Positions 58,706-64,000 of a DNA stretch of 64,000 nt are shown piece after piece. A model generated the notes under the pieces. The model had not been told where the DNA came from, did not search any database, and saw only the letters and a program-made list of their open reading frames with translations. Position 1 is the first letter of the stretch. Each line of letters opens with the position of its first letter. A program made the position numbers and the translations under genes. Source of the DNA: Agrobacterium vitis (GTDB lineage: Bacteria > Pseudomonadota > Alphaproteobacteria > Rhizobiales > Rhizobiaceae); the NCBI RefSeq assembly GCF_014926405.1, contig NZ_JACXXJ020000005.1, positions 1,183,001-1,247,000 on the forward strand, written 5' to 3'.

Positions 58706-59578
58706 ATGAGCGGCCCGCAGGGGCGTCTCGCCATCATTGCCGGCAGCGGCATGCTGCCGGTCTATGTCGCCGAAGCGGCGCGGGCGGCGGGTGAAGATCC
58801 CTTCATCCTGCCGCTGAAAAACGAGGCGGACCAACGCTGGGACGGTTTCCAGTCTGCCGTGATCGGGGTCGGCGATATGGCGGGCCTGTCGAGCCTGATA
58901 AAGCGACATGGCATCAAACGGGTGGTGATGTCTGGTGGTGTTAAAAAGCGTCCGAATTTCAAAGAGATCCACGTTAATCTTCGTTTTTTGGTGAAGCTGC
59001 CTTTCGCGGTCAAAACCCTGCTGTCGGGTGGGGATGACGCTGTGCTGAAAATGGTCATTCAACTGATCGAGTCGCAGGGCTGCCGGGTGGTGGGCGCGCA
59101 TGAGATTGCACCGCAACTGCTGGCGGAGCTTGGGCCGCTCGGTTCGTCCCGACCGACAGATGATGACAGGCGCGACATTGCCGCCGCTGCCAAGGCCGCA
59201 GATGCCTTGGGCCGGTTGGATGTCGGGCAGGGCGCTGTCAGCGTCGGCGGTCGCATCGTTGCTCTGGAAGGTGTCGAAGGCACGGACCGGATGTTGCAGC
59301 GCGTCGCCGAACTTCGGTCCGAAGGGCGAATTTCATCGCGGCGCCGTGGCGTGCTGGTCAAGCTATGCAAACCGCAGCAGGATATTCGCGCCGACCTGCC
59401 GACCATCGGGCAGTCGACCATCGAAAATGCCGCCCGCGCTGGGCTTTCCGGCATCGCGGTGCAGGCTGGGCGGGCGCTGCTTTTGCAACGCCAGGAAACC
59501 TTGAGACAGGCAGACGCAGCAGGGATTTTTGTTTCCGGTATTGAATTGGGACCTGAGGGCGAAGCCCAATTAGACTAA
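58706..59578 (+). CDS. lpxI: UDP-2,3-diacylglucosamine diphosphatase LpxI
   Basis: Cleaves UDP-2,3-diacylglucosamine to lipid X, the step catalysed by LpxH in E. coli. The 290-residue DUF1009 protein starts GRLAIIAGSGMLPVYVAEAARAAG and contains VVMSGGVKKRP and the C-terminal Asp-containing RGVLVKLCKPQQDIRADLPTIGQSTIENAARAGLSGIAV. It is encoded between lpxA and lpxB, which makes the assignment secure. Confidence 0.95.
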   Translation: MSGPQGRLAIIAGSGMLPVYVAEAARAAGEDPFILPLKNEADQRWDGFQSAVIGVGDMAGLSSLIKRHGIKRVVMSGGVKKRPNFKEIHVNLRFLVKLPFAVKTLLSGGDDAVLKMVIQLIESQGCRVVGAHEIAPQLLAELGPLGSSRPTDDDRRDIAAAAKAADALGRLDVGQGAVSVGGRIVALEGVEGTDRMLQRVAELRSEGRISSRRRGVLVKLCKPQQDIRADLPTIGQSTIENAARAGLSGIAVQAGRALLLQRQETLRQADAAGIFVSGIELGPEGEAQLD

Positions 59579-59624
59579 ACATGAGGGTGAAGCCCGATTG
59601 GGTCTGCCCTGAGGGAGATGGATC

Positions 59625-60800
59625 ATGGAAAACCGGCCCCTGAAGATCGCGGTGATCGCCGGAGAAGTGTCCGGTGACTTGCTGGGTGCTGATCTGATTT
59701 CTGCGCTGAAGCGGCGCTACGGTGGCGACATTGCTCTGGTCGGTGTTGGTGGCCCGGCGCTGGAGGCGCAGGGGCTCTCATCTTTGTTTGATTTTTCAGA
59801 ATTGTCCGTAATGGGCATTACCCAGGTCCTGGCAAAGCTGCCGCGCTTTCTGAAGCTGATCGGCACGACCGCGAAGGCGCTTATCGCGGCCAAACCGGAT
59901 TTGCTGCTGATTGTTGATAGTCCTGATTTCACCCATCGTGTTGCGAAAAAGGTGAGGGCGGCCTGCCCGACCATGCCGGTGGTCAACTATGTCTGCCCGA
60001 GCGTCTGGGCGTGGAAGGAATACCGGGCCAAGGCCATGCTGGCCTATGTCGATAGCGTTTTGGCCGTCCTGCCGTTCGAGCCCGCCGTGATGCAGCGTCT
60101 TGGCGGGCCGGAAACCCATTTTGTCGGGCATCGGCTGGTCACCAGCCCCGCCATGTTGGCCTGTCGGGCAGACCGGCTGCTGCGTCCGCTTCCTGCCGTA
60201 GAGGAGCCGAAAACCATCATGCTGCTGCCGGGATCACGCGGCGCGGAAATCTCGGCCTTGGCACCGGTGTTTCGCGATGCGGCCCGGATTTTCGTCGAGC
60301 GCAATGGGCCAACGCGGTTTGTGCTGCCAACTGTACCTCGGCGGGAGCGTCAGGTGCGCGAGGCTGTTGCCAATTGGGAGGAAAAGCCTGATGTGGTTAT
60401 CGGGGAAGAGGCCAAGTGGCGGGCTTTTGCCGAGGCGGATGCGGCCATCGCTGCTTCAGGCACGGTATTGCTGGAGCTTTGCCTGGCTGGCGTGCCTGTC
60501 GTCTCCACCTATAAGACCGATTGGCTGATCAAGCTGCTGCATAGCCGGATCAAGACCTGGACTGGCGCCTTGCCGAGCATTATTGCCGATTATGTCGTGG
60601 TGCCGGAATATCTGAACGAGCAATTGCGCGGCGCATCGCTGGCCCGCTGGATGGAGCGACTATCCACCGAGACGCGGGAGCGTCAAGCCATGGTGGAGGG
60701 CTTCGATCTGGTCTGGCAGAAAATGCAGACGGAAATCCCCGCCGGAGAGGCGGGGGCGAAGATCGTGCTGGATGTTTTGAAGACCCGCGCAATTATATGA
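59625..60800 (+). CDS. lpxB: lipid-A-disaccharide synthase
   Basis: Joins lipid X and UDP-diacylglucosamine into the beta-1,6 disaccharide. The 391-residue GT-B enzyme (family GT19) has AGEVSGDLLGADL near the N-terminus, PSVWAWKEYRAKAM, and LLPGSRGAEISAL in the UDP-binding half. It ends the lipid A run; a palindromic repeat follows within 25 bases. Confidence 0.97.
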   Translation: MENRPLKIAVIAGEVSGDLLGADLISALKRRYGGDIALVGVGGPALEAQGLSSLFDFSELSVMGITQVLAKLPRFLKLIGTTAKALIAAKPDLLLIVDSPDFTHRVAKKVRAACPTMPVVNYVCPSVWAWKEYRAKAMLAYVDSVLAVLPFEPAVMQRLGGPETHFVGHRLVTSPAMLACRADRLLRPLPAVEEPKTIMLLPGSRGAEISALAPVFRDAARIFVERNGPTRFVLPTVPRRERQVREAVANWEEKPDVVIGEEAKWRAFAEADAAIAASGTVLLELCLAGVPVVSTYKTDWLIKLLHSRIKTWTGALPSIIADYVVVPEYLNEQLRGASLARWMERLSTETRERQAMVEGFDLVWQKMQTEIPAGEAGAKIVLDVLKTRAII

Positions 60801-60821
60801 TTATGAAGCAGATATAAAGCG

Positions 60822-60866
60822 CTACAGCGAACATTTGTGCGCCATTTATGGCGCACGGCGCTGTAG
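60822..60866. repeat. palindromic repeat element, copy 2 (decayed)
   Basis: Left arm CTACAGCGAACATTTGTGCGCC (written in two parts: CTACAGCGAAC + ATTTGTGCGCC) and right arm GGCGCAC-GG-CGCTGTAG face a 6-base centre. Seven bases of the right arm present in the ideal palindrome are replaced by GG. The core matches copy 1 at 47073-47118. The end of fghA reads through the right arm, and its stop codon (60846-60848) lies in the centre. Confidence 0.65.
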
Positions 60867-61691
60867 TCGTTCGCCATGCCAGCGCAAGTGATCGTCCATA
60901 AACGTCGAGATGAAATAATAGGAGTGGTCGTAGCGCTCATGCAGCCGCAGCGTCAGGCCGATATCGGTGTTTTTTACGGCCTCTTCCAGTAGCCAGGGCA
61001 GTAGACCTGTTTCCAGGAAACTGTCGGCCTTACCTTGGTCCACCAGGAATTCCGGGAAGCGCGCTCCATCCTCGATCAGAGCGCAGGCATCATACTGACG
61101 CCAGAGGGCACGGTCGGGGCCAAGATATTTCTCGAAGGCATCCTGCGTCCAATCGGCTTTTAGCGGGCTGACAATTGGGGCGAACGCAGAGCAACTCTTG
61201 AAGCGGTCGGGATGCTTCAGTGCGATGGTCAATGCACCATGGCCGCCCATCGAATGGCCGAAAATGCCCTGGCGGGTCATGTCGGCGCGGAACTGTTCGG
61301 CAATCAACGCGGGCAATTCCTCGGTGATGTAGCTGTACATCTGGAAATGTTCGGCCCAGGGCGTTTCGGTGGCATTCAGATACATGCCAGCGCCCTTGCC
61401 CATTTTCCAGTTGGTCAACTCATCTGGCACGTCATTCCCGCGTGGGCTGGTGTCCGGGCAGACGATGATCAGGCCGAGTTCTGCGGCCAACCGACGGTAT
61501 TCGCCCTTTTCCATCACATTGGCATGGCTACAAGTCAGGCCGGACAGATACCACAGCACCGGGCGCTTTTCGGTGATGGCCTGCGGCGGTACGAAGACGG
61601 CAAAGGTCATTTCGCAACCGGTGACATCGGACTGGTGCGAAAACACGCCCTGCATGCCGCCAAAGGCGGTGTTTTGCGACAGAATATTCAT
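60846..61691 (-). CDS. fghA: S-formylglutathione hydrolase
   Basis: Hydrolyses S-formylglutathione to formate and glutathione, second step of glutathione-dependent formaldehyde oxidation. The 281-residue esterase D family protein has GHSMGGHGA (nucleophile Ser), FLVDQGKADSF (Asp region) and ERYDHSYYF (catalytic His). It ends LQRRAP, six residues encoded inside a palindromic repeat. It is the last gene of the minus-strand cluster starting with the formaldehyde-dependent alcohol dehydrogenase. Confidence 0.94.
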   Translation of the reverse strand: MNILSQNTAFGGMQGVFSHQSDVTGCEMTFAVFVPPQAITEKRPVLWYLSGLTCSHANVMEKGEYRRLAAELGLIIVCPDTSPRGNDVPDELTNWKMGKGAGMYLNATETPWAEHFQMYSYITEELPALIAEQFRADMTRQGIFGHSMGGHGALTIALKHPDRFKSCSAFAPIVSPLKADWTQDAFEKYLGPDRALWRQYDACALIEDGARFPEFLVDQGKADSFLETGLLPWLLEEAVKNTDIGLTLRLHERYDHSYYFISTFMDDHLRWHGERLQRRAP

Positions 61692-61710
61692 GCGACAGGG
61701 CTCCTGCTGA

Positions 61711-62382
61711 TCAATTGGCTATCGAGACGACGGCGTTGACGGCTGCCGCGACCAGGATTGTGTTGAAGAAGAACGACACGATGGAATGGGCGAGGTTCAG
61801 CCGCCGCATGGCCGTGCTGGTGATGGCGACATCAGATGTCTGGGCGGTCATGCCGATGACGAAGGCGAAATACAGGAATTCATAGCCGCCCGGCTCCGGC
61901 GTGTCGGGAAAATCCAGACCACCGGAAGGGCCGGGGTCGGGATTGCTTGTCAGATGACGCCAATAATCATGGGCATAATGCATAGCAAACATCGTATGAA
62001 TGGTGAACCAGCCGCTGATAACCGACACAAACGCTAGCGACACTTCCAGCAAGCTGGGAGAACCGGCCCGGTTCAAGGCGTTGAACAAAGCGGCGACGGC
62101 AGCCACTACCGCCAGCAGGCTGACCAGCGGGATGACGATGGTCGGCGCATCGTCGCGTTGCGGGCTGGTTTTCAGGCGTTCAGCGGTGATGCCGGGGATG
62201 CGTTTTATCATCAAGGCGATATAGAGGACGAAAAACACGATGGCCGAGCATTCGACGGCCAAGGCGGGCTTGATCCACAGAAAGACCGGCAACGTCAAAA
62301 GTCCCAGCAGACCAGACGCATAGAACGGGCTGTGCCTATGGCGTCTCAATGCATAGAAACGAGGCTTTTTCTTCGAGGTCAT
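61711..62382 (-). CDS. DUF1345 family membrane protein
   Basis: A 223-residue protein starting MTSKKKPRFYALRRHRHSPFY. It has about five hydrophobic segments and the family stretches WFTIHTMFAMHYAHDYW and GGLDFPDTPEPGGYEFLYFAFVIGMTAQTSDV. The function of DUF1345 is unknown. The ATG at 62382 overlaps the YaiI-type gene by 4 bases, so it is coupled to it; a longer reading from 62424 is not needed. Confidence 0.82.
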   Translation of the reverse strand: MTSKKKPRFYALRRHRHSPFYASGLLGLLTLPVFLWIKPALAVECSAIVFFVLYIALMIKRIPGITAERLKTSPQRDDAPTIVIPLVSLLAVVAAVAALFNALNRAGSPSLLEVSLAFVSVISGWFTIHTMFAMHYAHDYWRHLTSNPDPGPSGGLDFPDTPEPGGYEFLYFAFVIGMTAQTSDVAITSTAMRRLNLAHSIVSFFFNTILVAAAVNAVVSIAN

Positions 62383-62843
62383 AATGGGGCCGTGTCCTGA
62401 CGGAGGGATTTGCAGCGGCGGCAAAGCCGATCCAGTGTTTCCAGAAACTGCGAGCGGTCGCGGGGGCTGAAGGCGCGGTTATAGCCCTTGCTTTCACCGG
62501 TCTCGCGCAAATGGGCACCGAGATCGCGCATGGCGGTGGCCATGCCGATATTGGTCTCATCGAACATCCGCCCGGTCGGCCCGGTGACCATTGCGCCTGT
62601 GGCCACACAGCGCCCGGCCAGCGGCACATCGGCGGTGATGACAATATCGCCTGGCCCGGCCCGTTCGGCGATCCAGTCGTCAGCGGCATCGAAACCATTG
62701 GAGACGATGACATTCGTCACCATCGGATCGCGAGACGGGCGCAGGCCGGAATTGGCAACGAAAGTCACTGGCATGTCGTGGCGTTCGGCCACTTTCAACA
62801 CCTCGGCTTTAACCGGGCAAGCGTCAGCATCCACATAGATCAT
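62379..62843 (-). CDS. YaiI/YqxD family (DUF188, UPF0178) protein
   Basis: A 154-residue PIN-like protein starting MIYVDADACPVKAEVLKVAERH, the hallmark N-terminus of this family. It also has VANSGLRPSRD, DDWIAERAGPGDIVITADVPLAGRC and GATGRMFDETNIG-like GPTGRMFDETNIG. Predicted nuclease-type fold, function unproven. It follows the GNAT gene by 5 bases and overlaps the DUF1345 gene. Confidence 0.88.
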   Translation of the reverse strand: MIYVDADACPVKAEVLKVAERHDMPVTFVANSGLRPSRDPMVTNVIVSNGFDAADDWIAERAGPGDIVITADVPLAGRCVATGAMVTGPTGRMFDETNIGMATAMRDLGAHLRETGESKGYNRAFSPRDRSQFLETLDRLCRRCKSLRQDTAPL

Positions 62844-62848
62844 TGGCT

Positions 62849-63322
62849 TCAGGCCCTCCCGATCGAGACGGCACGGACCATGTCGACATGGGCAATACCG
62901 TCTTCCAGATATTCCGCCGAGACCGGAAGAAAGCCAAAAGACTGATAGAAAAGTTGCAGATGGCTTTGGGCGGAAAGTTCTATCGGACTTGAGGGAAAAC
63001 GCTGTTCACAGGCCGCAATGGCTTCGCGCATCAAGGCATCGCCAAGCCGCTTGCCGCGATGGGAGGGCGAGACGACAACACGCCCGATCTTGACCTTGGA
63101 CGAAGGCTCTTCCGGCGCTAAAATCCGGGCGCTTGCGATAAGGTCATCACCATCTGTCAGCCGTAGATGCAGGGCGTCGATATCCTTGCCATCAAGCTCG
63201 GGATAGGGACATTTCTGCTCGACGACAAACACATCGACGCGCATTTTCAGAAGGTTATAGAGGTCTCGTGCGGAGAATGCATCCAGTCTCCGCACGTCAA
63301 CCCGATAAGGCATATTTGCCAT
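62849..63322 (-). CDS. ElaA-like GNAT acetyltransferase
   Basis: A 157-residue GNAT protein. The ATG at 63322 shares one base with the alcohol dehydrogenase stop (TGATG), a strong argument for this start and for translational coupling. The acetyl-CoA region is IGRVVVSPSHRGKRLGDALMREAI, and LYNLLKMRVDVFVVEQKCPYPELDGKD matches ElaA-type proteins. Acceptor unknown. Confidence 0.85.
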   Translation of the reverse strand: MANMPYRVDVRRLDAFSARDLYNLLKMRVDVFVVEQKCPYPELDGKDIDALHLRLTDGDDLIASARILAPEEPSSKVKIGRVVVSPSHRGKRLGDALMREAIAACEQRFPSSPIELSAQSHLQLFYQSFGFLPVSAEYLEDGIAHVDMVRAVSIGRA

Positions 63323-64000
63323 CAATACAGAACCACGCTGCGGATGCTTGTCCCCGAATGCATCAGCTCGAAGCCCTTGTTGATGTCCTCAAGCGGCATG
63401 GTGTGGGTGATCATCGGGTCGATGAGGATCTTGCCTTCCATGTACCATTCAACAATCTTCGGCACATCGGTGCGGCCACGCGCACCGCCAAAGGCGGTCC
63501 CCATCCAGTTGCGGCCGGTTACCAGCTGAAACGGACGGGTGGAGATTTCCTGACCGGCACCCGCAACGCCGATGATGATCGATTTGCCCCAGCCGCGATG
63601 CGAGGATTCCAGTGCCTGGCGCATCACCTTGGTGTTGCCGGTGCAGTCGAATGTGTAGTCAGCACCGCCGATCAGGTCGCCATTGCGCTTCGTCAGGTTG
63701 ACCAGATAGGCAACGATGTCGCCATCGACTTCGGTCGGATTGACGAAATGCGTCATGCCGAATTTCTCGCCCCAGGCCTTGCGGTCATTGTTGATATCGA
63801 CGCCGATGATCATGTCGGCGCCTGCAAGCCGCAGGCCCTGAAGCACGTTGAGGCCGATGCCGCCCAGGCCAAAGACGATGGCGGTGGCGCCGATCTCGAC
63901 CTTGGCGGTGTTGATCACCGCGCCGATGCCTGTCGTGACGCCGCAGCCGATATAGCAGATCTTGTCGAAAGGCGCGTCCGGGTTGACCTTGGCCAAGGCG
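63322..64000 (-). CDS. adhC: S-(hydroxymethyl)glutathione dehydrogenase / class III alcohol dehydrogenase, C-terminal part
   Basis: Oxidises S-(hydroxymethyl)glutathione to S-formylglutathione with NAD+. The visible 225 codons are the Rossmann half and the catalytic C-terminus; the N-terminal zinc domain lies beyond the right edge. Evidence: ICYIGCGVTTGIGAVINTAKVE, the NAD-binding GLGGIGLNVLQG, GADYTFDCTGN and the ending SVVLY. The product of this enzyme is the substrate of fghA in the same cluster. The first codons at the right edge read ALAKV, so the window edge is internal. Confidence 0.94.
   Translation of the reverse strand, partial: ALAKVNPDAPFDKICYIGCGVTTGIGAVINTAKVEIGATAIVFGLGGIGLNVLQGLRLAGADMIIGVDINNDRKAWGEKFGMTHFVNPTEVDGDIVAYLVNLTKRNGDLIGGADYTFDCTGNTKVMRQALESSHRGWGKSIIIGVAGAGQEISTRPFQLVTGRNWMGTAFGGARGRTDVPKIVEWYMEGKILIDPMITHTMPLEDINKGFELMHSGTSIRSVVLY

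Overview
This 64 kb window is a chromosomal, housekeeping-type segment of an alphaproteobacterium of the family Rhizobiaceae (Agrobacterium/Allorhizobium/Rhizobium type). The inference rests on gene content and order: an aapJQMP general amino-acid transporter, a small PHB phasin, a DUF3126 protein, an EipB-family envelope protein, a ppiD-trpD-trpC-moaC-moeA operon, a GTTC-N7-GTTC type LexA box, and the run rpsB-tsf-pyrH-frr-uppS-cdsA-rseP-bamA-lpxD-fabZ-lpxA-lpxI-lpxB without dxr. The species cannot be fixed from the sequence alone. No rRNA, tRNA, CRISPR array, insertion sequence, phage or plasmid-type gene was seen.

Layout. 1-2.0 kb: an edge-truncated TPR-like gene, an unknown 115-residue protein and a family 2-like glycosyltransferase. 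2.1-5.2 kb: a ProXWV-type betaine/proline ABC transporter on the minus strand. 5.8-8.0 kb: cobQ facing a PAP2 phosphatase. 8.0-13.5 kb: the ppiD-trpD-trpC-moaC-moeA operon. 13.7-19.0 kb: gltA with its terminator, a long divergent comEC, and convergent lexA. 19.4-21.3 kb: the pseudouridine catabolism pair psuK-psuG. 21.6-26.9 kb: recA, alaS and an atypical amidase. 27.2-31.6 kb: aapJQMP. 32.0-38.7 kb: metC, an FAD monooxygenase, a CHCC zinc-finger protein, an alpha/beta hydrolase, a crotonase-fold protein, cysE, DUF3126 and phasin. 39.1-46.1 kb: clpS-clpA, azlCD, HIT, FemAB-like, GDPD and RidA genes. 46.2-60.8 kb: eipB, then the translation/envelope run from rpsB to lpxB. 60.8-64 kb: a minus-strand set carrying S-formylglutathione hydrolase and the class III alcohol dehydrogenase (cut by the right edge), which together detoxify formaldehyde, with three poorly characterised genes between them.

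How the genes work together. The rpsB-lpxB run couples translation (S2, EF-Ts, ribosome recycling), UMP kinase, undecaprenyl and CDP-diacylglycerol synthesis, site-2 proteolysis, outer-membrane protein insertion (BamA) and lipid A synthesis (LpxD, FabZ, LpxA, LpxI, LpxB). lexA and recA lie 2.5 kb apart with LexA-type boxes upstream. ClpS and ClpA form an adaptor/unfoldase pair.

Nothing in the window looks like a previously undescribed multi-gene system. The most interesting signals are non-coding or subtle: a structured rpsB leader with a GAAA-capped hairpin inside a closing helix; a two-copy palindromic repeat whose second copy supplies the last codons and stop of fghA; a dispersed AACCGATTCCG motif; a ComEC with two long low-complexity insertions and no visible metal-ligand motif; an amidase whose oxyanion-loop Gly-Gly is Val-Asn; and a crotonase lacking both hydratase glutamates.
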